Shown one piece after another: positions 15,601 to 22,472 of a stretch of DNA of 25,850 bases; position 1 is the first letter of the stretch, and every line of letters begins with the position of its first letter. Below the pieces are notes generated by a model. The model was given only the letters and a program-made list of their open reading frames with translations. It did no database searches and was not told the origin of the DNA. The position numbers and the translations under genes were made by a program. Origin of the DNA: CAZMUN01 sp964569815 (GTDB lineage Archaea > Iainarchaeota > Iainarchaeia > Iainarchaeales > GCA-2688035); NCBI GenBank assembly GCA_964569815.1, contig CAZMUN010000017.1, positions 1 through 25,850 of the forward strand, given 5' to 3'.

Positions 15601-16030
15601 CGACTTCAAAATACTTGAATACAACCCTGAAACAAAAGAATTTGAAACAGTCGCAAAAGGGGAATTCGGAAAAGCATACTGGCTATACAACCCTGGAAGC
15701 CAATGCTCTGTAACAGGGCATGTAAGGGAAGCGGTTTCAATCCAAGAGCTTGGCCCTTTGGCAGCAGGATGGAACTTTACAGCGGTAACAGTGGACATGA
15801 TTGAAAGCAAAATAGAGGGCCTTGGAGAAAACTGCGGGCTGAAGGCAGCATACTTTTTCAATGCAAGCGCCAGAAAATGGGAAAAGGCAATGAACCGAAA
15901 CCTAAGCGCAAGTGATTTAGGAAAAGGCCTTGCACTGCATGCAACAAATGCCTGCAGGCTTGGCAAAACAGCAGAGCCAGAGCCCCCAATGCCCGGCTTG
16001 CCTGAAATGCCAGATGATACGGAGGAATAA
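12626..16030 (+). CDS. Large secreted protein: DUF333-like region, tandem Kazal domains, six tandem repeats
   Basis: Exported protein of 1134 residues. Residues 1-22 form a signal peptide ending SGFVYA. Residues 24-62 (NPAPIYCEEMGY, then CVFDAEEKCEQWAFYNGECG) resemble DUF333. A CGDGECNPEH..CNCEEDC motif follows, then two Kazal-type protease-inhibitor domains (about 140-176 and 179-215). Residues 219-961 hold six diverged copies of a unit beginning like LGEKFxLxExQxAxxV and closing with a YxIxLLxLGxxxAxF-like strand. The C-terminal part has KGWNLISIP and a Pro-rich tail (PEPPMPGLPEMP) without a membrane anchor. The frame opens at 12518, but ATG 12626 with GGAGGG and a signal peptide is clearly the start. 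Likely an envelope or extracellular protein; function unknown. Confidence 0.88.
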   Translation: MKKHFLAIFIIAAIALSGFVYAIPNPAPIYCEEMGYTAEGDYCVFDAEEKCEQWAFYNGECGSEYVKELPCTELGESNLPGHECCEGLTQISPLSSTKIDNGVCDYAVGAWSICAACGDGECNPEHENQCNCEEDCQEACVCTEEYAPVCGEDGKTYSNKCFAECAGVEVSHKGECESCVCPALWAPVCGADGKTYSNKCVAGCEGVEIDYEGECKHNDITAELGQKFGLKEKQAALLVENGQSTDVSVKLVSLTAPVYSAKEGMPTTSRVRTIAELEVSKSYGNAAAGKIIYLQEGHSEEAFGITISALDLGRFSSGTFLAEKESSPGHIEASLGEKFRLQEDQTAHILKNGRNAMKVNFDSVVSAGSCEPSSASAESNSSSSPCKVETYANLHLSLGSGGVHYLSLKPGQTKTVGSYEVSLLGLYRASSQKSHTATLVVKEASEPDTVIAYLDRPFNLEEKQKAIVKETRLQLKLLHLYEEVAVIEVLSPVRPAASSGSAAQTSTVVKTAAKVITSTAKPVATEAVKAEAITEVQKAVSSHSLVYTPYIKLRPGQSETLYGHKITLNEILQAECGTAADCVGVPDMANLAVSKETSPATKKVHLNEKFDLVEDQTAIVLGGQPSAGSVLPEVMKIKLHGISYPLCEAETSTEAICESRPMVKISVQLPYDYCPDGEECATVSSIIVLREGEETTAGSYSIRLLDIIGEKAVFVAKSRLSSLIKARLDEKFNLKQNQTALIVEENVYLKLEETELVKCASGETKCIGGSFAKVMAWKANYKDYKADTHKYYTIKEGESLNLYGLKISLLELGSTATFIATKTGSSLINVHADEPFKLRESQAARVLEANMRIDLLNAIQPNCGLEENCIGVPSKVEISVSSYLLSKEYAGKEVEAEQYISQVVESVSSEDSSASVLVPPTPFKTYTLSTGESVTVNDFVITVLDIGYESAEFIVKKKGSNIEMSLDLYKGWNLISIPGELQVLEASECDASDFKILEYNPETKEFETVAKGEFGKAYWLYNPGSQCSVTGHVREAVSIQELGPLAAGWNFTAVTVDMIESKIEGLGENCGLKAAYFFNASARKWEKAMNRNLSASDLGKGLALHATNACRLGKTAEPEPPMPGLPEMPDDTEE
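13082..13221 (+). repeat. Tandem Kazal-domain duplication with an identical 23-bp core
   Basis: Bases 13082-13104 and 13199-13221 are identical over 23 bp, 117 bp (39 codons) apart, and encode DGKTYSNK in each Kazal domain. The surrounding sequence is clearly related but diverged. Confidence 0.85.
13280..15508 (+). repeat. Six diverged tandem protein repeats (about 104-152 residues each)
   Basis: Units begin at residues 219, 330, 449, 601, 723 and 827. Each opens with a related segment (LGQKFGLKEKQAAL, LGEKFRLQEDQTAH, LDRPFNLEEKQKAI, LNEKFDLVEDQTAI, LDEKFNLKQNQTAL, ADEPFKLRESQAAR). Each has a middle part of variable length, often with one Cys pair, and then a glycine turn plus strand (LKPGQTKTVGSYEVSLL, IKEGESLNLYGLKISLL, LSTGESVTVNDFVITVL). 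The pattern predicts a beta-rich fold. I cannot assign it to a named domain. Confidence 0.8.
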
Positions 16031-16033
16031 AAG

Positions 16034-16255
16034 ATGAAAAAAACGATTTTAATTGGACTGACAGCGTTTTCGCTCTTGCTTGTTGCTTTAAGCGGGTGCG
16101 TTGAAGAGCCGGCTCCAACAAACGGCGGAACATGCGGCGACGGCAGCTGTGACATAGGCGAAACAGAAGCAAGCTGTCCAGAGGACTGCCTGCAGCCGCC
16201 AATGCCTGAAGGAACAGGGTCAGAGCAAGAAACCCCGCCAGCCCTGCCCTTTTAA
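16034..16255 (+). CDS. Small putative lipoprotein with CGDGxC motif
   Basis: A 73-residue exported protein. The N-terminal hydrophobic stretch ends in ALSGC, a lipobox-like site with Cys21 as a possible lipid anchor. The mature part holds CGDGSCDIGETEASCPEDC, a Cys- and acid-rich motif common in secreted DPANN-type proteins and related to CGDGECNPEHENQCNCEEDC in the upstream protein. The rest is Pro/Glu-rich. Its ATG is 3 nt after the upstream stop, with GGAGG inside that gene, so the two are co-translated. Function unknown. Confidence 0.75.
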   Translation: MKKTILIGLTAFSLLLVALSGCVEEPAPTNGGTCGDGSCDIGETEASCPEDCLQPPMPEGTGSEQETPPALPF

Positions 16256-16266
16256 AAAAGGTCAAG

Positions 16267-16274
16267 CTTAAATA
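16267..16274 (+). promoter_or_regulatory. TATA box of the NFACT gene
   Basis: CTTAAATAG-like element centred 26 nt before the ATG at 16297, predicting a leaderless transcript. Confidence 0.5.
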
Positions 16275-16296
16275 GCGTTTTCTGCCTTTTTCTTAC

Positions 16297-17418
16297 ATGC
16301 AGATTCCAAACATCTCGCTTGCATACCATGTTTCAGAAACCAAGCCAGTCATTGAAGGAGCAATCCTGCGAAAAGTCCAAGAGCTTGAAAACGGCTGGCT
16401 TAAACTCAAGCTGCAGACCAGGCAAGGAACAAAAGACTTAATAGCGGCCAAAGACGCCGTGTTTTTCACATCCTACTCAATGCCAGCCAAGCAAACAACG
16501 TCTGGATACGGCGCGTTCCTCAAAAAAAAGCTGGCGAACAAAAAAATCCAATCCTTCAAGCAAAAGGGCTTTGACCGAATACTGGTCGTGGAATTTGAAA
16601 GCCACTTCCTGGTGTTCGAGTTGTTTGCAAAAGGAAACATTGTCCTGACAGACAAAAACATGCAAATAGTTTCAGCTTACAGAAAAGAGCAATGGAAAGA
16701 CCGCGCCATAAAAAAAGGCTCAGAATACCGGTTTCCGAGCTCAAAAGGCATCAGCCCTGCAGAAACCGATTTCAAGAAATTGTCCAAGATACTGGAAAAA
16801 AGCAGCTCAGACCTGGTTCGAACGATCGTAAAGGAAATAAACATTGCCCCTGCATTTGCAGAAGAAGCCTGCAGCCTGGCTGGCCTAAAAAAAACAAAAG
16901 CAGCCAAAGAATCAAAGCCCGGCGAAATAAAGGCCCTGGCAGCCGCAATAAAAGAGCTTTACGGCGTCACCCCTGAAAAATCAAGCCCCCTTATAGTGGA
17001 AAAAGAGGGCCAAAAACTGCTGCTTCCCTTTCCCCTAAAAACAGCCCAAGGCCAGGAAACCGGCTTTAAAACCTTGAACCAGGCCATTGACCAAGCTTAC
17101 TCAAAACAATTCTCCCAGAAAAAAAACGCCCCCGAACAAGAAGCCTTTAAAAAAAGGCAGGCCGAATTGCAAAAGGCAATGGAAAAACAAAAACAGGCCC
17201 TGGAATCACTCAACCAAAAAAAAGAGCAAAACAGCGAAAAAGCCAAAGCAGTCTACCGCAATTACACGGCGCTTTTTGAGCTCTTCCAATCCATAAAAGA
17301 AGAACAGAGCCAAAAAACCCCCGAAAAAGAAATTATGTATAAGATGAAAAAGAGGTTTCCTTTTCTGAAAAGCCTGGACTTAAAGAACCGGAAAATAGTT
17401 GTGTCTTTGCAAAAATAA
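16297..17418 (+). CDS. NFACT/Rqc2-family protein, short form lacking the C-terminal half
   Basis: Homolog of the archaeal RqcH/NFACT proteins that bind ribosomal large subunits carrying stalled chains. Residues 1-200 or so match the NFACT-N domain (MQIPNISLAYHV start, SYGAFLKKKLANKKI-like segment, FDRILVVEFE, LVFELFAKGNIVLTD). A helix-hairpin-helix-like region and a long charged coiled coil (about 275-335) follow. The protein ends at residue 373 with KSLDLKNRKIVVSLQK, where full-length members of about 650 residues continue into a second coiled-coil arm and the NFACT-R domain. No continuation is visible downstream in the 23 nt before the convergent gene. Its start fits a leaderless mRNA. Confidence 0.85.
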   Translation: MQIPNISLAYHVSETKPVIEGAILRKVQELENGWLKLKLQTRQGTKDLIAAKDAVFFTSYSMPAKQTTSGYGAFLKKKLANKKIQSFKQKGFDRILVVEFESHFLVFELFAKGNIVLTDKNMQIVSAYRKEQWKDRAIKKGSEYRFPSSKGISPAETDFKKLSKILEKSSSDLVRTIVKEINIAPAFAEEACSLAGLKKTKAAKESKPGEIKALAAAIKELYGVTPEKSSPLIVEKEGQKLLLPFPLKTAQGQETGFKTLNQAIDQAYSKQFSQKKNAPEQEAFKKRQAELQKAMEKQKQALESLNQKKEQNSEKAKAVYRNYTALFELFQSIKEEQSQKTPEKEIMYKMKKRFPFLKSLDLKNRKIVVSLQK

Positions 17419-17441
17419 GAAAAAGGACAAAAAACGCTGCC

Positions 17442-17720
17442 TTATTTTTCTTCCACTGTCTGGGCGTTCTCTATTTCCCTTTCATCAACAATGAATACGT
17501 CGCTTACTGCGGTAACAGCGCTGTAGGGAATCTGAATAATCCTGTCTTTTCCAGAGGCCTTTTTTACGAACTTGCTTTCCCTGTCCAGCTCAACAAGAAG
17601 ATGTTCTATTTCGCCTGAATTCTCGTCAACAAGCAAGTCTGAAAGCTTGCCCACTTCATCGCCCCTATTTGTAATTACCTTCTTGGTGGCGAGCTGCCTT
17701 GCAATAGTGTACTTATACAT
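17442..17720 (-). CDS. PRC-barrel domain protein
   Basis: A 92-residue cytosolic protein with one PRC-barrel: YTIARQLATKKVITNRGDEVGKLSDLLVD followed by HLLVELDRES, IIQIPYSAVTAVSDVFIVDE and a short acidic tail. Small archaeal PRC-barrel proteins are widespread; some (CdpB proteins of haloarchaea) act with SepF in cell division, which is a possible but unproven role here. The ATG is preceded by GGGGGAAG, and TTTATAAAT at 17771-17779 would give a leader of about 29 nt. Its 3' end lies 23 nt from the convergent NFACT gene. Confidence 0.85.
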   Translation of the reverse strand: MYKYTIARQLATKKVITNRGDEVGKLSDLLVDENSGEIEHLLVELDRESKFVKKASGKDRIIQIPYSAVTAVSDVFIVDEREIENAQTVEEK

Positions 17721-17770
17721 TATTCTTCCCCCGTTAAAAAATTAACTTGTAAACATAGAAGTCAAACTTG

Positions 17771-17779
17771 TTTATAAAT
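17771..17779 (-). promoter_or_regulatory. Likely TATA box of the PRC-barrel gene
   Basis: TTTATAAAT reads almost the same on both strands. On the minus strand it predicts a start near 17749 and a leader that includes the GGGGGAAG ribosome binding site. Confidence 0.4.
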
Positions 17780-17840
17780 GTTGCTTTTTTGCCTTTCTAC
17801 ATAAACCTGTTTTTTCGTCAAAAAAACAATAACCCGTTGT

Positions 17841-17850
17841 TTTTAAACAA
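17841..17850 (+). promoter_or_regulatory. TATA box of the taw1 gene
   Basis: TTTTAAACAA, part of the near-palindrome TTGTTTTTAAACAA, is centred about 26 nt before the ATG at 17871, which fits a leaderless mRNA. Confidence 0.5.
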
Positions 17851-17870
17851 ATTCCCCTCAACTTTCCCTT

Positions 17871-18818
17871 ATGCACAGGCCAGAAGACTATTTCAAACAA
17901 GAGCTTATCTCAAGGTTCAAAAGACAGCACTACAAGCTTTTTGGCCATTCAGCAGTAAAACTCTGCCATTGGACCAAGCAATCCATTTACAGGGGCAAAG
18001 CATGCTACAAGCAGCAGTTTTACGGCATAAAAAGCCACAGATGCATGCAGATGACCCCTGCAGTTTCGTGGTGTGACCAGAACTGCAGGTTCTGCTGGCG
18101 CCCTCTGACCAAATACAGTCCTTTCCCCAAAGAGTTTGACGAGCCAGCCGAAATCATAGATGAAGCAATAAAACAGCAGCGCATACTACTTTCCGGCTAT
18201 GGCGAGTTCCGAGAAAAAATAGGCCAAAAAAAGCTTGACGAAGCAAGCAACCCAAACAACGCTGCCATTTCCCTTAGCGGAGAGCCAACACTCTACCCAA
18301 AAATTTCCCAGCTTATAGGCGAATTCCACAAGCGCAAATTTTCAACCTTTCTTGTAAGCAACGGCCTCCACCCCGAAGTGCTGTCAAAAATTGCTTTGCC
18401 TACACAGCTCTACCTTTCCCTTGAAGCAGCAAACAAAGAAATGCACCTAAAAATAAATGCACCTCTTGTAAAAGGAAGCTGGAAAAGCCTAAATAAAACG
18501 CTTGAAACCTTTCCAAGCCTTGATACAAGGAAAGCCCTAAGGCTGACCGCAATAAAGGGCTTAAACATGTCCCATGAAAAGGAATTCGCAAAGCTTATTG
18601 AAAAGGCCTCCCCCGGCTTTGTGGAAATAAAGGCCTACATGTTTGTTGGCTTTTCCAGGGAAAGGCTCAAAGAGGAAAACATGCCAAGGCACGAAGAGGT
18701 AAAAGAGTTTGCAGAAAAAATTAATAAGCACTTAAACTATAATCTAGTGGCTGAAAGCCCGGCTTCGAGAGTCGTGCTTCTAAGCAAAAGAAAAAAAAAC
18801 CTTAAAATCCGTGATTGA
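17871..18818 (+). CDS. taw1: tRNA 4-demethylwyosine synthase (Taw1/TYW1), radical SAM
   Basis: Builds the tricyclic 4-demethylwyosine ring at G37 of tRNA-Phe from N1-methylguanosine and pyruvate. The 315 residues match the archaeal enzyme, which lacks the flavodoxin part of eukaryotic TYW1. The radical SAM site is WCDQNCRFCWRP with Cys68, Cys72 and Cys75. A second cluster is supported by Cys32, Cys45 and Cys58, spaced 13 and 13 as I recall for the Methanocaldococcus enzyme (Cys26, 39, 52). Lys47, two residues after Cys45, would be the pyruvate-binding lysine. The SLSGEPTLYP segment is also typical. A leaderless start fits the TATA position. Confidence 0.96.
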   Translation: MHRPEDYFKQELISRFKRQHYKLFGHSAVKLCHWTKQSIYRGKACYKQQFYGIKSHRCMQMTPAVSWCDQNCRFCWRPLTKYSPFPKEFDEPAEIIDEAIKQQRILLSGYGEFREKIGQKKLDEASNPNNAAISLSGEPTLYPKISQLIGEFHKRKFSTFLVSNGLHPEVLSKIALPTQLYLSLEAANKEMHLKINAPLVKGSWKSLNKTLETFPSLDTRKALRLTAIKGLNMSHEKEFAKLIEKASPGFVEIKAYMFVGFSRERLKEENMPRHEEVKEFAEKINKHLNYNLVAESPASRVVLLSKRKKNLKIRD

Positions 18819-19097
18819 ATGGCTGAAGACTTTGATGGCGAACCAAAAAGAAAAAAGCGCAAAAAAACCATTTTTACAAGAAAGCGCGTGCTCTGGCTTA
18901 CTGCAATCCTTTTACTGATTGCACTTGGGGCTGCCATTGAACACTTTGCAATTGAACCAACAATAAACGAGGGCTATGCCGAAATGTACGCCCAATGCTT
19001 GAGCGAAAAACAGGTTCTGGACCAACGCTTCATTGAATGTGAAAGCCTTAGGCAGGCCTGCGAATTCCAGCTTAGCCAATGCACCGGCACAGGCTAA
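18819..19097 (+). CDS. Small single-pass membrane protein, unknown function
   Basis: A 92-residue protein with a very basic cytoplasmic N-terminus (KRKKRKK), one transmembrane helix at about residues 25-42 (LWLTAILLLIALGAAI) and a C-terminal outer part of about 50 residues with four Cys in a helical, acidic context (AQCLSEKQ, ECESLRQACEFQLSQC). The ATG follows the taw1 stop directly, and GTGATTGA, which contains that stop, acts as the ribosome binding site, so the two are coupled. Family not recognised. Its stop overlaps the end of the convergent AMMECR1 gene by 3-4 bp. Confidence 0.75.
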   Translation: MAEDFDGEPKRKKRKKTIFTRKRVLWLTAILLLIALGAAIEHFAIEPTINEGYAEMYAQCLSEKQVLDQRFIECESLRQACEFQLSQCTGTG

Positions 19098-19693
19098 CGC
19101 TCTTCAATTTCGCCTTTTGGCCCGGATTCTGAAAAAACCTGGGCCTGAAACTTGAAAACCGCTGTTTCTTTGGACCGCCACATGCTCTCCATAAGCCCTG
19201 CCTTCAAACAGCACTGATTCAAAAAAGCTTCCGAATTCCAGCCCTGTTCCAAAGCAACCTGCGGCAAAAGCAGCCCTGAAAAGCCGCCTCTTTTTACAAC
19301 CAAGCCGTCTCTTCCAACCTCCACTTTTTTTGGAAACCCCTTTCTTTCACCGGAAAGCTGCTCAGGCTTTGTCAAAACACTCACCTCCAAAACAATTTCA
19401 TCCAACTCTTTGACCTTAACCGGCTTAAACCGAGGGTCGTTCAAGGCAGCCTGGGCAGCCATTTCAAGAACAGCCTGCCACAAAGGCTTTACAGGGTAAG
19501 GCATTCCAATGCAGCCCCTCAGCTGCTTTTTTGGATAGGACTCAATTGTAACAAAAACTCCTTTTTTCTCAAGCAAGCTTTTGTCACCTGTCTGCTCGCT
19601 CAAAACCCTGGAGGATGCAAGCGCGTATTCAATGCTTTTCCTTGCAGCCTTTACCAAGGCTTTGCCTTGTTCCAAAGAAAGCTTCTCCACCAT
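19094..19693 (-). CDS. AMMECR1 domain protein
   Basis: A 199-residue protein of the AMMECR1 family, conserved in archaea and eukaryotes; biochemical role unknown, often near MEMO-like or radical SAM genes. The diagnostic LRGCIG motif lies in KKQLRGCIGMPYPVKPLWQAV, followed by AAQAALNDPRFKPV and EIVLEVSVLTKPEQL, all typical. The frame stays open to 19795, but ATG 19693 (MVEKLSLEQGKALVK) matches the family start. The extension would run through a low-complexity Lys-rich stretch next to the divergent gene's promoter. No clear ribosome binding site. Confidence 0.9.
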   Translation of the reverse strand: MVEKLSLEQGKALVKAARKSIEYALASSRVLSEQTGDKSLLEKKGVFVTIESYPKKQLRGCIGMPYPVKPLWQAVLEMAAQAALNDPRFKPVKVKELDEIVLEVSVLTKPEQLSGERKGFPKKVEVGRDGLVVKRGGFSGLLLPQVALEQGWNSEAFLNQCCLKAGLMESMWRSKETAVFKFQAQVFSESGPKGEIEER

Positions 19694-19751
19694 ACAAATA
19701 AACCTTTTGGCAACACCTTTTTTTTCCTTTCGTTTTTTGCCGAATTTCTTC

Positions 19752-19764
19752 GCGTTATTAAAAG
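19752..19764 (+). promoter_or_regulatory. TATA box of the long helical lipoprotein gene
   Basis: TATTAAAAG within this stretch is centred about 28 nt before the ATG at 19788 and suggests a leaderless transcript. Confidence 0.4.
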
Positions 19765-19787
19765 CTTTTCCAAAAACCCTTCTCCTT

Positions 19788-22472
19788 ATGCGCAAAACAG
19801 CAACAGCGTTCCTGCTTGCCCTTATCCTCCTATGCGGCTGTGTCCAAAAGCTCTCCCCAAGCCAAAGGCTTTACTGCCTTGACCTTACAGAAAAAAGCCA
19901 TGCTTTTGTGCCAGAATGCAAGACCCAAAAAGAATGCTTTTCAAAACTCCAAACAAGCTTTTTTGAATTCGACAAAACGGTTTTCAGCTCAAAAACCCAG
20001 AGCAGGCTTCAAACTTACCAGAACAATACTGCATTAAGCTGGCTCTACTTCAACAAAGCACGCGGGGAAATAACCAAAGTTCATGAAACATGCCGCAACA
20101 ACAGCGACATATCCAAACTGCTTTTTCACCTAAACGGGCTCACACACAACCTAGCCAAAGCATTTGAATTTGCAGGGCAGGCAAACAAAACAAGCTTTGA
20201 AATCCTTTTCCTTGAATACTCTGACCTGAAGAAGCAGGACGTTGAGCTAGTGAAAGAAGAGCCATTGTTCAATGACTTCGCTGCACTTGCAGAAAACATC
20301 AACGACCTTCCCCTGAAAAGCTGCCAAACAGAAACATATTCCTGCTTCCATTCAAACCAAACCAAAAACTTTTCAAACCTGGCAGAAAAAACCGGCTTCC
20401 AAAACAGCCTTGTTCAGGAAAAAAGCGTCCTTGACTTGGTTGAACCAAAGTCAGAAGAGCTTGGTTCCTACCTTAACAAGAGTTTTGGAATACCCTTCAT
20501 AGACTCTGTTTTGCCGCCTTTGGTTTCCCTGCTTTCCGCCCTTTACACCGAAAAACAGGCCATAGAGGGGCTTGAAAAAACCCCTGCCTTCGAATTCATG
20601 CAATCCTATTCCACTTTCATGGGCCTTGAAAACAGCTGCCTTTCACGATTTTCAGCCCTGGTTTCAGAAAACGCAAAACACAGAACAGAACTCATCGAAA
20701 GAAACAGCGAGCTTGAAAACCAGCTTTCCCAAAAAATTGCTTCCGCAAAACAAAGCATGGCCTCCCTTGCCGCAAAGAAATACACTGGATTTGACCAAAA
20801 CTTCTTTGAAAAGCTTTACACAGGCCTTTCCCAGGAAACAACGATTTCCTCGCAAAAATACTCTGTCCAAGACTTTAGCCAGCTCAGGGAAAAAGCCCAG
20901 GCAGAGCTTTCCAAAATAGAATCAGAGCTTTCCCAAATAAAGGCCCTTGAATCCCTTGGCAAAATAAGCCTTGGCAGAAAGGCCTTGTCCCTAAAAGAGC
21001 TTAATCTGAAAGCAGCAACCCTGAAAGAAAACATGGCATACCTTGAAACAGAAATCCTATCAGGCCTAATTGTCCTATGCAACGAAAGAGCCCTGTTCGT
21101 AAAACAACACTTTGAAAAAAACTCCCTTCCAAAAGGCTTTGTTGCCCAAGCTGGAGACCTCAAAGCCAGAACCGAATTAAAAATAAAAAACCTTGAAAAT
21201 GCAGACAACCCGGAGAAAAAGCTTGTGGCCTGCAGTGAAATGGTTGAAGAATTCAGCCTCTTTCAAGCCGCCCTGAAAGACCTTCAAGAATATGCCCTAA
21301 AAGAAGAAATCGCCCTTAAAGAATGCTTTTCTTTTCTTGAAAAAATCTTTCAAAACGAGGAATCAAGCGCCCTGGACCTCGATGGCTTCAAAATCCAGTA
21401 CCACTACTTGCTCGACCTTGAAAAGCCTTACCCTGACCTTGAAGCAGTCAAAAGAAACTGCCTTGCACTAAAGCAAGAGATTGAAGGATTTTTCAGAAAG
21501 CAACCCGAAGTAAAAAGGACAGAAAAAAGCCTCTCTGAATCAAAAGCGTTTCTCAACAAAATTCAGGGCCTTGAAGAAAACACTTTGCCTGAAAAAGAAC
21601 TACAGTCCTTTGAACACCAGCTGTCAGAATTTGAGAAATTCTTTGAGTTTGGCTTGCTTTCACTAGAAAAAGCCTTCCCCCTGCTCCCAGACATTGACCA
21701 AGGCCTCCAAAGCCTTTCAACAGTTCTTGAAGAACAATGGCAGGCCCTAAAACCTGTTGAAATTCTGGCCCTGCAAACAGCAGACCAAAACCAAGCAAAA
21801 GAATTCCAAGCCAAAGAAGTCTTTGAAAAGCTAAAAACCCTGAAAGAAGAAATAACTGAAACAGAGCGAACCCTTGAAGGCCTTGAAGCTCTCTTCAACA
21901 ACGTTTCAGACCAAGAGGTTTTTTCAGCCAAATACGTTCTTCCAATAACAAGGCCAGAGCTTGAAAAAAGAAGGCTTGAACTAAACAGCCTCAAAACCTT
22001 TCTCTCCAAAAAAGACATTCAGGACTTTCTTAAACAAAGCCAGGGCCAAAACTTTGAAGAAGCCCTTGAAAAATCCCACTCATTTGCAGAAAATCTCGAA
22101 GAAAAGTCCAGCCAAGCAGAGCTTTTGAACTCACGCCTGAAAAAGGCCTTTGAATCCATAAAACAGGACGCTGTCGTATCCTACAACACAGGAGCCGAAC
22201 TTTTCAACCAACTCCCCAAAAACACTGAAGCCGAATCAGTGCTTGAGCAGGCAAAAAAAGAGCTGTTGGAAGGAAACTACCTGAAATCAATAGCCTCGTC
22301 AAAAAACGCTCGAAGCCTGATGCCATTGAAGCCGGCTGCAGAACTAAACCTGCCTGTATTCATTTGGCCTGTTGCAATCTGCTCGATACTGGTTTTTGCT
22401 GTAAGGCTAAAGAAAAAGAAGAACGCTGAAGAAAAAAGCCGGCTTCTTAAAAAAATCCAGAGAAACTGGTAG
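19788..22472 (+). CDS. Long coiled-coil envelope protein with lipobox-like N-terminus and C-terminal membrane anchor
   Basis: An 894-residue exported protein, not assigned to a family. The N-terminus TAFLLALILLCGCVQK is a signal peptide with a lipobox-like Cys. The middle is almost wholly helical and Glu/Lys/Leu-rich with long coiled-coil stretches and scattered Cys. Near the C-terminus comes a transmembrane helix (LPVFIWPVAICSILVFAV) and a basic tail (RLKKKKNAEEK), so it would be held at the membrane at both ends or by the C-terminal helix alone. The open frame reaches back to 19581, but ATG 19788 gives the signal peptide and correct promoter distance. It abuts the convergent gene with no gap. 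Confidence 0.75.
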   Translation: MRKTATAFLLALILLCGCVQKLSPSQRLYCLDLTEKSHAFVPECKTQKECFSKLQTSFFEFDKTVFSSKTQSRLQTYQNNTALSWLYFNKARGEITKVHETCRNNSDISKLLFHLNGLTHNLAKAFEFAGQANKTSFEILFLEYSDLKKQDVELVKEEPLFNDFAALAENINDLPLKSCQTETYSCFHSNQTKNFSNLAEKTGFQNSLVQEKSVLDLVEPKSEELGSYLNKSFGIPFIDSVLPPLVSLLSALYTEKQAIEGLEKTPAFEFMQSYSTFMGLENSCLSRFSALVSENAKHRTELIERNSELENQLSQKIASAKQSMASLAAKKYTGFDQNFFEKLYTGLSQETTISSQKYSVQDFSQLREKAQAELSKIESELSQIKALESLGKISLGRKALSLKELNLKAATLKENMAYLETEILSGLIVLCNERALFVKQHFEKNSLPKGFVAQAGDLKARTELKIKNLENADNPEKKLVACSEMVEEFSLFQAALKDLQEYALKEEIALKECFSFLEKIFQNEESSALDLDGFKIQYHYLLDLEKPYPDLEAVKRNCLALKQEIEGFFRKQPEVKRTEKSLSESKAFLNKIQGLEENTLPEKELQSFEHQLSEFEKFFEFGLLSLEKAFPLLPDIDQGLQSLSTVLEEQWQALKPVEILALQTADQNQAKEFQAKEVFEKLKTLKEEITETERTLEGLEALFNNVSDQEVFSAKYVLPITRPELEKRRLELNSLKTFLSKKDIQDFLKQSQGQNFEEALEKSHSFAENLEEKSSQAELLNSRLKKAFESIKQDAVVSYNTGAELFNQLPKNTEAESVLEQAKKELLEGNYLKSIASSKNARSLMPLKPAAELNLPVFIWPVAICSILVFAVRLKKKKNAEEKSRLLKKIQRNW

